The position numbers and the translations under genes are program-made. Of a stretch of 64,000 bases of DNA, positions 52,354 through 62,859 are shown one piece after another. Origin of the DNA: Patiria miniata (Eukaryota; Echinodermata; Asteroidea; Valvatida; Asterinidae); assembly GCF_015706575.1 (NCBI RefSeq), contig NW_024037059.1, positions 32,436,129 through 32,500,128 of the forward strand. Reading direction: 5' to 3'. Numbering within the stretch: the first letter of the stretch is position 1; the number at the start of each line of letters is the position of its first letter. A model generated the notes under the pieces. The model saw only the letters and a list, made by a program, of their open reading frames with translations. It did not search any database and was not told the DNA's origin.

Positions 52354-54322
52354 AAGATGGCTGTTTCTTTGTCTTGTCCTCGGTTTTCGGCTCGGCCGGT
52401 TTCTTGAGATTTATTTTCTCTGTGGCCTTGAGGCGCTTTGCCTCAGCGTCCATGGCCTCCTGGAACTTACCAGAAAATAAGTCCGGGCCTGAGAGCGGGA
52501 GATCGTCGAGATGCTTTCGTGCTCCCGGTGAAGGGAGGAAAAGCGCATCTAGCACATTGGTGCGGCGTGATGATGTTGCTAAGGTCGACACTCTAGCAAA
52601 CTGGTCGAGAGTGGAGCATAGGCCGCGATCGAGGCAATGGAGAGCAGCCATCATCATGTCGGCTAGTATCACCGAATCTTCTTCATATCCCAGGGCCAGG
52701 TACTCGGATAGGAGAAGAAGAAAGGACGTCGCACGCATACCCATGCGTGCCGCCGAGTCCATTCTACGGGTGACATCCTCCAGCTTTCCACGGGTCTTGT
52801 CCGTAAAAGGAACCTTGGATGAAGCTGTCCTTCGGTCAGCGGCAAGTTTGTCAATGGCCGAGTCCGGCAGGACTGGAGTTGAGAAATATTTCTCAAAATC
52901 CCCTGGGGGGAAATGATAATATGAGTCTACGCGTTTAGCGTAGGCACTCCATGTCTTTGCGTGCATTATCCCGTCGATGTGGTCAACGCACACGCGGTCC
53001 AGGGGCATTGTGGGAAAAGCCCGGACCGGTTCTGCCGTCGGTCCCGATCTCTTCTTGAACGACTGACGCTCAGGAGGAGGAGGTTCGGTACCAGCAGGAA
53101 GATGCAGAACTCTGATCATATCCCATTGGATCAAGCGGAGTTCGGTCTCAGCCACCGATAGGCGTTGCATGGTGCGGGACAGTTCGCTCTCGTCCACCGA
53201 ATTGTCAGAGTCCGGGGGGCGAGTTGTCACCGGGGAATGGGAACCAGGCCCCGGGGGCGAAGCAGCGCCGTCACGGTGTCCCGGTATTGAGCCCCGCTCG
53301 GACTCTAGTGACACCGATGGGTGTAAACTAATACCGGGTGGGGACGCCGGTGCACGGCCCTCCGTGCACGGCATTGTCCGCTGGTCTGTAGTCACCCCAC
53401 CACGGCCGTGATGACTGGCGTGTGGGGGCTGTAATTCTGGAGGGGACTCCAGCGCACGGCTAACCGTGTGCGGTATGTCCTTTTGGCCCGGAGTCGGCCA
53501 ACTGTGACCGTAATCTCCCTGTCGGCCCGACAATGAGGCCGCGAGGGAGTGAAAAGCTTCCAAAAAATCATCGCGTGAAATCGGGTCGCCACCCTTGTGG
53601 CGTTTCCCACGGTGTGATCGACCAGATGACTCACTAGAACTCGTCGAAGAACGGCGAGAACGGCGGTTCTTTTTCGATTTTTTCTTCTTTGAAGAACGAC
53701 TCCGAGTAGTTGCCGAGGATTGCGGGGACACGGGGATGCCCGAAGAATGAATAAAAGCCGATGTAGCGGCATGGCCCTCCGAGCGTAGCGTTAACGCTCT
53801 GGGGGAATCCCAGGGATTCGGCTCTATGCTATCAATAGCCCGGGCGGCCGACAGCGCCCCCACGCCGGTAACATAGGCGGGTGCTGTACGGTCGATTAGC
53901 CGGCCATATAACAGCCCATCCCCAGGCATCGTGGTAATCACGGGGCTGGGTGGGCCTGGGTGCACTGAGCGATGGAGGAGTACTTCCTCCGGCTGCGTGT
54001 GCCCCGTAGACGGGCCAGGGACAGGCACGGTGCGCCCCGTAGCGGGGCCACCTTTTGCCGTACGTCCCTTTTTGGGTACTGCCCCGGCGTCAGACAATTT
54101 CCTTGTCTTGCCGGTGCGTTTCCCCTTCAGTTGGGCGGACCCGTGAATATTGACCGAAGACGGTGGGGTTGTACGGCCCCCCGCTTGGTCAACGGGTCCG
54201 TCAGCTCCGACAGCCGGCAGTGGCTGAAGGGGCCGACTAGGAGACTGCAGCCGCGACATTTTACACGTCGTAACTCCGGTTGCGACGTGTCGCAGTGCTT
54301 CATGAAATTGGGTGCAGGTCAT
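52178..54322 (-). CDS. DIRS gag-like protein (714 aa)
   Basis: First ORF of the element, starting MTCTQFHEALRHVATGVTTC; upstream two TAG stops follow within 30 bases, so an original longer N-terminus may be lost. Residues ~190-230 are Ser/Lys/Arg-rich (SRSSKKKKSKKNRRSRRS), a likely nuclear-localisation or RNA-binding tract. The conserved core of DIRS gag proteins is at ~500-640: RMDSAARMGMRATSFLLLLS, FARVSTLATSSRRTNVLDAL, LDDLPLSGPDLFSGKFQEAM. The C-terminus is RG-rich (RRPPVRAARGGFRGRADKT). It should bind the element RNA. The next ORF overlaps its last 176 bases in another frame, so RT may be made by re-initiation or frameshifting. Confidence 0.82.
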   Translation of the reverse strand: MTCTQFHEALRHVATGVTTCKMSRLQSPSRPLQPLPAVGADGPVDQAGGRTTPPSSVNIHGSAQLKGKRTGKTRKLSDAGAVPKKGRTAKGGPATGRTVPVPGPSTGHTQPEEVLLHRSVHPGPPSPVITTMPGDGLLYGRLIDRTAPAYVTGVGALSAARAIDSIEPNPWDSPRALTLRSEGHAATSAFIHSSGIPVSPQSSATTRSRSSKKKKSKKNRRSRRSSTSSSESSGRSHRGKRHKGGDPISRDDFLEAFHSLAASLSGRQGDYGHSWPTPGQKDIPHTVSRALESPPELQPPHASHHGRGGVTTDQRTMPCTEGRAPASPPGISLHPSVSLESERGSIPGHRDGAASPPGPGSHSPVTTRPPDSDNSVDESELSRTMQRLSVAETELRLIQWDMIRVLHLPAGTEPPPPERQSFKKRSGPTAEPVRAFPTMPLDRVCVDHIDGIMHAKTWSAYAKRVDSYYHFPPGDFEKYFSTPVLPDSAIDKLAADRRTASSKVPFTDKTRGKLEDVTRRMDSAARMGMRATSFLLLLSEYLALGYEEDSVILADMMMAALHCLDRGLCSTLDQFARVSTLATSSRRTNVLDALFLPSPGARKHLDDLPLSGPDLFSGKFQEAMDAEAKRLKATEKINLKKPAEPKTEDKTKKQPSFVIPRRRPPVRAARGGFRGRADKTVGPRYSQPHTGQQRPQSGRGFRAPTPRYTGAWRK

Positions 54323-54808
54323 GCAGGCTCTGGCAGGCCACTACTAGGGCAGAAATAGTTTTCTTTGTTTGTGCATATGTCCCATTACTTTCAAGCAGGG
54401 TAGAGACCAAGTATAAAAGTCTGCTGCTTGTGGTTGAGGTGTGGTCATTTTTAGCTGTTCAGCAGGTTGGAGGCACATTTGGGACCTGCCAGACAACTCT
54501 ACAGACTTTACAGCCTACATTGGGCAATCCAGATTTGTACAGACGACCATTTTGCTCTGGAGCTCGTATTCTCAAAAATGTAAACCCTCCATCGTACATT
54601 AACAGCTTAATGACAAAAGTAAACACTGTTCGGTGTATGTAGAGCAAAATCCCAATGCAAGAATTAAGCATCACTCACAACCTAGCAATATTAACAAACA
54701 CTACATCTAACATGCAAAAAAAACTTCCATCATACCTGAACAGCCCAGTGACAGAATCTAGCAGTATTAACACTCGACAAGGGTTGACTATAGAATGCAA
54801 AATGTTAC

Positions 54809-54946
54809 CTGTTACAGCAACTCCTGCCGCTATACCAACAGCTCCATGCACCCCGGCACCTGTGCTTCCACCCACACTCACTTCAGACATGTCAATTAAT
54901 TCATAGGCACTGTCATTACGATTATCTTCCACCAGAGGAGAATTCA
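54809..54946 (-). CDS. MADD: Internal exon with YELIDMSE motif, probably MADD
   Basis: Minus-strand exon after a good acceptor (pyrimidine-rich, ending CATCCACAG). It reads VNSPLVEDNRNDSAYELIDM and continues SEVSVGGSTGAGVHG to a donor ACAG|GTAAC (phase 1). A second, stronger-looking donor, GAA|GTGAGT, would end the exon at 54882 in phase 0. The start phase fits the 58.2-kb exon. The acidic/Ser/Gly-rich composition suits a linker of a large cytosolic protein. Reading also stays open upstream to an ATG at 55004, but that stretch looks like intron. The next recognisable exon (48400) starts in phase 0, so only the alternative donor could join it directly. A DIRS element fills the intron below 54.35 kb. 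Confidence 0.5.
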
Positions 54947-55351
54947 CTGTGGATGCAGTAAGTGTACAAGAATTGGCATTAAGACCAATCAGGACGATTT
55001 CCATGATTTGTGAGTATACATGGCCAAGCCAAACCTATTATAAACCCAGTCAAAACCATATGTGATTTTGGTATAATTTAGGGCAAATTTCTGGTTTATA
55101 ACACTTGAGGCCTACATGATTAGTACTTTTGTTTTCAAACTAACGGTACTTATACTGCACAAGTGATACAAAGAGCAATAAAATCTGATATGCTGAATGG
55201 TGGGTAATTTAACACAAAACAATAACACACCTTAGGTTTGACTACTTTCCCGCTTTCTACTTTTGCTTTAGCCTCCCACTCTCACCCATCATACCCCTAT
55301 GCAAGATGTATAGCAATCCCCCAGGCAGGTACGTATCTTTTGTTTAAGCAA

Positions 55352-57812
55352 AAAAAAAGTCTCCGGTTTCTGGTATGGAGCTTGCCCCAAAAGTGGTGCG
55401 GCGACGCGTTTGTTTTTTCCCCTACTTTTTTCTTCTTCCCTACTTTTTCTTCTTCACTACTTTTTTTCTTCTTCAAATGTCGGCTGATGTTGCAGATGAT
55501 GCTTTGATCCTTCAGAGTGGAGTTTGAGGTGACCATAGTAAGGTCATAAGGCTCGAGAATTCTGCACTCTTTTACGATCTCGAAATGTGGATAGTCAAGA
55601 CAACAATCAGAGAAAACGGTAGTAACATTAGACCATACAGCGACATCGACATTGTGCATGAGCTGCCAGGCTGGTCATTAGTCTGCTCCCTTACATATTG
55701 CCCTAATTAAAAAGTGTTTACAGGTTCCAGATACACGACCATTGCTCCCTCAGTCTGGCTTCCAGATGCACCATTACAAAATTACCAGTGTTGGAGGTCT
55801 CGAGGCCGGCCTCGAGGCCGATTTTCATAGCCTCGGCCTCGGCCTTGGCCTCGGAGGTGCAATGCCTTGGCCTTGGCCTCGGCCTCGGAGCCTGCCGGCC
55901 TCGGCGAATCGGTCGAGGCCGGCTCGAGGCCGCCTATTTTGATGTGTTTTCTATTCTAATTAATTTTATTTGTTTACCGTATCAAACCCTCGAGATTCTG
56001 CCGCAGTGGGTTCCGTGAAACGAACGCATACAATGTATACGCACGAATGAACTGGAAATGGTTGCATTGAACGTACTCACGTACGTAGCATCTTCGCCTA
56101 GCCTGCGCTTCAGCTTTCCAAGTGCGTGCAAGCATTATAACTGTTACCGCTGCCAGACTACATAAGTCTGGCACCCTTCCCATTTGCGTACAATAACATG
56201 TGGTAGTAGACTAGTCTCGTCGCAGTGTTGTACAAAATTTTCTCGTTTCGCCTCTGTACCCCGACCTTTAAAAATAATTTGCGGCAAGGTGCGGCAAGCT
56301 TAATCATTTCTTTTTATAGGCCAGTGTTTCAGTAAAAGTCTGAACTTTCTGGGTACGATCGTGTGTAGAAGTCTGTACCATTTTTCCCCCATAAAGATAT
56401 GATAAAAACAATTACGATTTATCAAGTAGATTTTATTTTTACACGGCAATTTCAATGAAAGTTCCGGCTCACACGGTAATGTTTGGCGCAAATGGTCAAT
56501 ATGGAAAGCGCGATTTCAGAATTCGTTTTTTCCATCCAAATGAATGCAAAGTTCTGAATGAATGTTTTAATAATAGGAGTCAGTATTCCTCGTGGTACCA
56601 GGATACTTTTTTGTATTTTTAGAGCCATGTTGATACTTATTACATGTATAAGCACGGTTTGAAGTTGACTAATTTTGCGTGGTTACAGATATACGGCCAA
56701 AACCTCTGGAATCCCTACCTCTTGCCATGATCTTAAAATACTTCGAAGCCATTGGATTCAAATCGGATGATCCGAGAATTCATGGTCATTTTGATGAACT
56801 GAGTGAGTGATATCATGCACGCACGTTCCGTGTTACTTGGAGCGGGATTAGCCATTGCCAGACTTTGTCTGGTACCGTGGTATTAACGGTGATAATGCGT
56901 GGACATTCCGTTGTACGAGCGGGATTGGAACTATGCTTTGCCCTTGCGTAACGGCGGGCCATCTGGCATTGTCTGGTCGCATCGCGGTGTTTGCTCGGGC
57001 GCGCGCCTGGACAGTGCGAAAGTCGGGGGGGGGGTCGTAACTTTTTGGTTATGAGTGGTAAAAACCTGACTCAAAAATCAAGTTGTTGTTTATTTAATAG
57101 GGATTCCTATGATATTAAGCATTTTGATAGGTTTTTAAAATAATATTTATAAGACATGCTAAAAGTAAACGATGTAAATCTTACAGAATAGAAACTCAAA
57201 AGTTGGCCATTTAAATTGTTGTATCTCCAAAGGGCAAACACCTATGAGACTGATTCAAACGCCATTGATTTGTTATGTAATTTGCTTTCAGTGATACAAA
57301 ACTTGAGATTTCTTTCTTTAAAAAATGAAATTCGCCGGACTCCCTACAAGAGGAAACCCATTGCAAGCTGTAAATTTTTTAAGCCAGGCACTCCAAAACT
57401 CAGTGAATTCAACTGAAAAGATGTTAAAACTCCAACATAATCTTAGCCTTGTTTTAGTGATTTATATTTTATTACGTGTTTTGATAGCTGGCCTCGGCCT
57501 CGGCCTTGGCCTCGGAGGTGGTGGCCTCGGCCTTGGCCTTGGCCTCGCGGTTGTGGCCTCGGCCTCGGCCTTGGCCTCGGAGGTTGTGGCCTCGGCCTTG
57601 GCCTCGGCCTCGGAGGTTGTGGCCTCGACTACAACACTGAAAATTACAACACCGTCTGCAAATGGTGCCCGACTAAATTTAGTGAAAAATATACGAGTCC
57701 AGAGAGGCCACATAAAGCTTATACTCGATCGTAACCCCATCTAAAAACATGTAAAAAATTTTTTATTTTTTTTGCCGATGCGTGCGCAGACCGGAGACTT
57801 TTTTGGGGGGGG
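55352..57812. mobile_element. GTCTCCGG-ended element, interrupted by a hAT-like insertion
   Basis: Left end AAAAAGTCTCCGGTTTCTGG (about 55352) and right end read inward AAAAAAGTCTCCGGTCTGCG (about 57810). The inner right part 57650-57745 is an inverted copy of 6065-6165. The sequence is split by the hAT-like element at 55786-57639, which duplicated AAAATTAC. Removing that element leaves about 600 bp without an ORF. Confidence 0.6.
55786..57639. mobile_element. hAT-like element with GGCCTC hexamer arrays and exact 8-bp TSD
   Basis: Left end CAGTGTTGGAGGTCTCGAGG; right end read inward CAGTGTTGTAGTCGAGGCC. The octamer AAAATTAC lies on both sides (55778-55785 and 57640-57647), exact. 55797-55935 and 57487-57630 are arrays of GGCCTC/GGCCTTGGCCTC. 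The 1.5-kb centre is AT-rich with no transposase ORF (it includes a G run at 57026). The short LGLGLG frames are only hexamer translations. Confidence 0.88.
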
Positions 57813-57942
57813 GGGAATTTTGAAAAAGTGCCCAGGTTCTTTGCCTTGGCACTGCAGGAAAAAACTTTGTTTTGACCACAGAAGGTTTAATCTAGTGCCA
57901 TACCTGGTTATCCCAATTCCTGTGACCATCACTAAGCCTTAC

Positions 57943-58038
57943 CTCTTTAGTTTTTCCCAACACACATTTATTTCTGGTAAACAAAATTCCTCTTTAACAA
58001 GTGATATATTGCCTTCAAATGTTAACCATTATGTTGCA
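57943..58038 (-). other. Candidate cassette (poison?) exon between MADD exons
   Basis: Between the 58.2- and 54.9-kb exons is a 96-bp segment with a good acceptor (CAATTATATCTCAG) and a good donor AAAGAG|GTAAGG on the minus strand. All three frames have a stop near its start; entering in phase 1 from the 58.2-kb exon gives five residues and then TAA. It is either a chance pair of splice-like sites or an exon whose inclusion would end translation. A weaker internal acceptor would open a 22-codon frame (LVKEEFCLPEINVCWEKLK) but leaves the wrong phase for the next exon. Confidence 0.2.
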
Positions 58039-58178
58039 CTGAGATATAATTGAAAGCACCGTACGAATTCAAAAGATGGATGAAACTAATTTAGTAAAAA
58101 CTACTTTTGAAGACAGATTGGATTATCTTCCCCAAAACCTGAGGTATTGTGTAAGTCTTGAATGGTGTCATTTCTTAC

Positions 58179-58244
58179 CTCTGATTGCGCCTTCTTCTGT
58201 GCTTGTACTGCTGCTACTCACTACAGAACCTCTTTTCTCCCAAC
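58179..58244 (-). CDS. MADD: Internal exon, Ser-rich segment, probably MADD
   Basis: A 66-bp minus-strand exon. Upstream it has a pyrimidine-rich acceptor ending TTTTAAAG, and downstream a consensus donor AGAG|GTAAGAA. With a phase-1 start it reads WEKRGSVVSSSSTSTEEGAIR with no stop and ends in phase 1. The peptide is a Ser/Thr-rich linker, so it is not diagnostic by itself. It is assigned to MADD because it is upstream, on the same strand and phase-compatible with the exon at 54809-54946 (spare G + TG gives GTG), and clear MADD exons follow at 48.4 and 35.6 kb. A symmetric phase 1-1 exon could be skipped without changing frame. It could belong to another minus-strand gene. Confidence 0.55.
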
Positions 58245-58607
58245 CTTTAAAAGAAAATGTATTTATCTATAAATCAGGTTTGTTTATCTCACAAACATTG
58301 TTTCACAAACACTAAAGCATTAGTTCATAATTAGTTGTTTAGTGCACATGAAAGGGACTGTTTAATATTTTGTGCTGAACCCACACACTGGATGAAGTCT
58401 GTCTGTGTTTGCATATCTCCTCTTCAGACAAACATGTATGTACATGTATAATATACTGTCTGAAAGAAAGCAAGACAGAGGGAACAAAAGATCTCTTGTT
58501 TTCCTTAAAAAGGTATTCTTTTGTTGAGAATGTTCCTCGTGGATTGTGTGCTTTTAGGAGAGTGTTATATGAACAAAAAGAAATAAAATGCCTCCTCTTC
58601 TTATGTA

Positions 58608-58893
58608 CATGGGCGTCGCCAGGATTTTTTCTAGAGGGGGGCAAACCATTTTTTTGCCAAAAAATGCTTGTATTTCTCAACACATTCTCGATTTATCAGT
58701 TTTAGAGGGGGGCAGGGACATTCTGTCCCCCCCCCCCAACTCATTAAATTTACACCACTTTGTCTTCGCGCCTCTTTTTCTTTTTCTTTTTCTTTTCTTT
58801 TTTTCTTCCTTTTTTTTTTTTTTTTTTGTTGCTTTTCCAGGGGGGGGGGGGGGGGGCAAGTGCCCCCCTTGCCCCCCCCTCGCAACGCCCATG
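58608..58893. mobile_element. MITE with CATGGGCGTCGCCAGG ends
   Basis: Left end CATGGGCGTCGCCAGG; right end CGCAACGCCCATG, an imperfect inverted copy, with G/C runs inside both ends. Flanks CTTATGTA (58600-58607) and CCTATGTA (58894-58901) match in 7 of 8 bases. A long T-rich tract (58770-58826) is inside. No ORF. Confidence 0.72.
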
Positions 58894-59089
58894 CCTATGT
58901 ATATACATGTAATGGTAATGTACAACTGTGTGTCTGTACTGTACATGTAATGTGTGTAAATAAAAACAAAAATTGAAGAGGAAAAAAAAGGCTGTCCAAA
59001 GGGGAAGTTATATGATGAACACAATCAAACCAACCTGTGTCTAACCATATGATATGATCAAACCTGTTTAATTAGATATATCAGGGGTT

Positions 59090-60206
59090 CACCGCTGTTC
59101 CAGAGGCTCACAGCGCGACATTAGGTTTATGCGCATGTGCCAGTTTTTCTGGGTTGTTTTGTAAAATTAATATTCATGAGCACGTTCGTAAAAACAGATC
59201 GCTGAGAACGGCCTTCCAAAAAACTGCTCATAATGCACGAAATGGTTATTGAAGCCATAAGATTTGTCCGAATATAGGTTAAAAAATGAATAACTTGAGC
59301 ATCTCCATCTAAGATTTTAAATGCCATGTCGTTATTTTCACGAAAAAAAACCTCCGTTTGCTGAACGAAAGCCAGCAACCAGCAAAAAAAGTGTCCAAAA
59401 TAAAGCTTTTTTTCTGTAATCAAGTAAATAAGTTTGAATTAAGACTGCCACGAAAACATCAATGAGACTTTATTTTTTGTATTAATGGTGATTTCAAAAG
59501 AGAAAACCCCCAAACTCGCCTGCAAATGAGGGGATTCCCTGGTGGGTTTACTGAACACTGACTGTGGTTTTTCGCGATTCAACAGCACAGTAAGCGGGGT
59601 TTGCGATTCAAACAAGTAGGCCTACCACGCCAACGCGTGATTGGCCGGTGCCCCGCGTGTATACATTTCCAGCGACGGGGATGTACGCTAGTGCCTGCTA
59701 TTGGATTTATGCACAAATGGCGCCGTTTGTTTACATTCAGTGTATGTATTAAATAGCTACGTACGTGGCTCCATCTTCAGTCTTCAACAGTAATATTCTC
59801 CTTTAATTAGTCTTTCCAATGGTAATTTACTTGATTCGGAATGAACTTACCCAGATGACGAAAAATCACACGAAACCTGAATGCTATTTTCCTTCCAATT
59901 GAGACATTTATGAACATCGATAAAAATCAAAGGTAATTTTTCGAAGGAGTTTTCTAATCAAATGTCTTGCCGAAAAAATCACAGTCTATCTGATAAAAAA
60001 TAATTGTCCTTTTTCTGTCGATTTATTGTAATATCTCGAATATCAAAAATTTATTTGTAATATAAAAAAGCGATTGAAAAGACGTCCTCCGGTGAGCTGT
60101 TTTTACGCAAAACAAGACTGGAGAAATTCAGTCATAAGAGGGCATTTCATACGAACTAAAGCATGGACATGCACACAAACCTAATGTCGCCCTGAAAACA
60201 GCGGTG
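59090..60206. mobile_element. Chapaev/CMC-like DNA transposon copy 2
   Basis: A 1117-bp element with inverted ends CACCGCTGTT...GCGACATTAGGTTT and flanking 4-bp duplication GGTT (59086-59089 and 60207-60210). It aligns with copy 1 (684-3591) along its whole length, in the same orientation, but lacks that copy's two large insertions, so it shows the undisturbed structure. No ORF of transposase size is present; it must have moved with a transposase supplied elsewhere. Orphan poly-A and simple tracts inside have no further features. Confidence 0.78.
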
Positions 60207-60339
60207 GGTTATGGGGGTACAATGAACAAAGAACAACAATACAACTCCACAAGGAAATCTCTGTACCCTAAATAATATGCTACATAGTTGAAGGCTTCAA
60301 TAGAAACAAAAAAGAATAGAAGTCGGGACGTAAAGGTTC

Positions 60340-60990
60340 ATAACTAGAGGTTCGTGTTTGTTGAGTTACAAATGCAGAGTGGTCGGGCAGACAATTATTT
60401 CATTAAAAAAAATGCACGGTTAAATTATGAATATTTTAATGTCAAAACAGAGGATCACAAAATTTAACCTTTCCAGTGCAACCAATTATTTTGTTTACAA
60501 AAAAAAATGCATCCATTAGGTATGATGAATTTCAGTATCAGCCCAAAAAAAAGGGGGTATTGAATACTGATTTAGTTCGGAGAGGATACATGTTCATTAT
60601 GAAGTTAAATAACGTATGAAAATATGGAAAATATGAGTGTATGTATCAATGACAGCTAACTTCCGGTTTGATGACAACACAGCTCTAGGGATCCAAACAT
60701 CAACATGGTAACAGATATCATAATTTTGGCTATGAATAGTTATAAAACAGGGATCAAATGATAGAATTAAATAAACAAATTATCTTTTTCAAATTTTCCC
60801 TTAAGTGACTTCCAGTCTGATGACATCATGATTTTGAAACCTTGCAAAGTTATCTGTGGTTAATCAAAAAATTTCAAGGGGCGATTTAGTAAAATATGGA
60901 CAGATGATTTTCAAATTAAAAAAAAACAAGTTCTATTAGAGGGCGCTCTTTCAGATGATGACATCATCATGCTGGGTTTTTTTTGTATCT
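60340..60990. repeat. Interspersed repeat, second copy of the 36.7-kb family
   Basis: Shares TTGTTGAGTTACAAATGC-type sequence and GAGAGGATACATGTTCATTA with 36690-36905. The rest is AT-rich with several GATGACATCA words and no ORF. Confidence 0.55.
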
Positions 60991-61094
60991 GGCATTCCTC
61001 ACTAAGCAGTTCCACTTAATTTATTAGTATATACATGTAGTAAAATGCTTCTGTTTTTGAGTTAGATTCAATTTTTATTGCACTTCTGGTAACA

Positions 61095-61460
61095 CCGATT
61101 TTGTGCCGGGAATAAGAAAACATTTTGATTTTAGATGCTCTGTGGTGCAATCTGAGGCAATTACTGGGCACTTTCCTCTGAAATTTTGGAGCAGAATTTG
61201 TTTTAATTTTGAGAAGAAGTTTGCTTCATTTGTTAAAATGTGCTCTTGTTCTTATAAAGTTTCTTCAGAACTCAAAGTTGAGAACCATGCATTTTCATGT
61301 TACTTCGCTGTATTTGCCATGCTTTGATGTGCTTTGGGTGTTTCACATGGGAAACGAGCGATTTTTTTCCACTCGATGCATAGTTTATAATGTCATTTGC
61401 AAAAAGGCATTGCCAAAAACCTTGCCAGTGGTTGCTATTTTATTGAAACACTCTTGAAAT
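61095..61460 (+). repeat. Repeat related to the 40.9-41.2-kb MITE interior
   Basis: TAGATGCTCTGTGGTGCAAT and the following 100 bp match 40999-41100 loosely. The open frames here (74 and 82 codons) are not recognisable proteins. Ends not defined. Confidence 0.4.
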
Positions 61461-62690
61461 TCATGCTGATGCCCGTCAATAATAACAGAGTCCCGAAACC
61501 ATTCCCACCGGAACTTATTTTTCACTTCTTTATCAAGCTCTTGCACTGATAAATCTCATTGCAACAGGATCGACTTGTTGGGCGCAGCCATGTTGGAAGC
61601 ATACGTACACAAACACTCTGAGCCGACGCACGTAAAACAACGTGCATAATCCACACGACTGTACTGTACTGTATGCCATTGTGCACGCTGAGTAATAATA
61701 GTCTGTACACCTGACCAGCGCAACACATGCATCTCGAATACCGACACAGGAACTACACCTAAATAATCACAACTTCGGACCCGAGCGAAAAATCACATGA
61801 TCGCACTAACATGACTAACGGCAACGCATGGTCTTCAACTTCGTTCTCACATTTGGTATTCAATATGTGCGTGCGTAAGATACATGCATATCGATCAACG
61901 AAGTATGTCCGTCGGATATTTCGGCAAGCAAAACTCATGAATAATTAATTAGCACATTCTACCCCCCCTATTTTCTCAACGGATTCACATGATTCACGTT
62001 GGTTGACATTTGAAGCCAAAAAAAAACACGGATTTGAGGGGGAAAAAATGGAGAAAGCATATCCCTGCTTAATGTATATGTGCTTTACAAATTCGTCTTT
62101 TTGATGACGTCATCATGACGTCACAAATTATTCCAAATTATGTGCATATACCGATTGCTGAACAAACCTAATACGAAAGGAATTATGAATTTAGCACATT
62201 GCGCTAGTGAGATATGGCTTGAGGGTCCAAAACTTCAAAACAATCCTTAAAAAACTGGGCCTTTTTTGTGTTATTCTGTGCGATAATGAATTTTGGGGTC
62301 CAATTTTGTGACCCCCAAAATCAGACTGTTCAGGGCTAGTTGTCATTCCAGCCATAAAGTGTTTGCCTTTTGCGGATGTATAAGAAGCCACATTTGTGCA
62401 ATGGTTCCACGTGTAATTTATGTGACATACACAATTGTGTCGTACATTGGATGAAAATGACAGGAAAAACGTATGCGTACTCAGTCGTGTCTGATGTAGC
62501 AACCAAGTTTTTTTCCATCTTTTCTTGGGAACAGTAAGCCATTAGGTTAGTGTCCTTTCAACTTGACCTTGTAATTAGTGTAAGTAAACAATCCAAAACA
62601 TGAAATTTTCGGGGATTTCAGGACTTACTGCCTCTTTAATATTATGCTAATTTTGTCATGCAGTAAAAAATGTTAACCCTAAACTCCCCA
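61460..62690. repeat. TGACGTCA repeat copy 2 (62098-62250); remainder without features
   Basis: 62098-62250 matches 46085-46235 (TTTGATGACGTCATCATGACG, GTGCATATACC, GATATGGCTTGAGGGTCC). The surrounding sequence shows nothing else I can support. Confidence 0.5.
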
Positions 62691-62692
62691 AC

Positions 62693-62850
62693 TTCATCAA
62701 AATCCATCCTTCCATTTCAGTGGATATTGGGGGACTTGGTCCTGCAGACTTGGTTTGACTAAATGTTGATGGAGTATGATGGACTTGGGCCTGACGGCCT
62801 GAAGCAGTGCTAGGGGAATCCGCTTGAATATTGCCTAGTATCCTGTACTG
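62693..62850 (-). other. Candidate Ser/Pro/Gln-rich exon, upstream of MADD exons
   Basis: On the minus strand a 52-codon open stretch follows an AACAG acceptor-like site, reading QYRILGNIQADSPSTASGRQ then AQVHHTPSTFSQTKSAGPSP. The Ser/Pro/Thr-rich composition resembles linkers in large signalling proteins, and the position fits a further 5' exon of the minus-strand gene. The acceptor lacks a good pyrimidine tract, the donor (AA|GTTGGG) is weak, and a TGA lies in frame just upstream. A plus-strand acceptor-like CCATTTCAG inside the segment is an alternative reading. I do not recognise the peptide. Confidence 0.22.
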
Positions 62851-62859
62851 CTGTTGTCA

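Larger units (their letters stand above)
48743..54350 (-). mobile_element. DIRS/PAT-like tyrosine-recombinase retrotransposon, nearly intact coding region
   Basis: Minus strand, three overlapping ORFs in the DIRS order: gag-like (54322-52178), RT-RNase H (52353-50107, one stop) and tyrosine recombinase (to 49226). The 3' side has a terminal cassette 48743-49053 with C- and G-run borders. No matching 5' terminal repeat is seen above 54350, where the coding sequence meets AT-rich DNA two stop codons upstream of the gag ATG, so the 5' end seems truncated. It is GC-rich compared with its surroundings, a sign of recent arrival. It lies in the MADD gene, between recognised exons and in the antisense-free (same-strand) orientation. 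Confidence 0.88.

Noticed and set aside
54675..55004. ATG at 55004 as the start of a 109-codon gene
   Set aside because: A better acceptor lies within it at 54946, and splicing there keeps phase with the 58.2-kb exon; the upstream part looks intronic.
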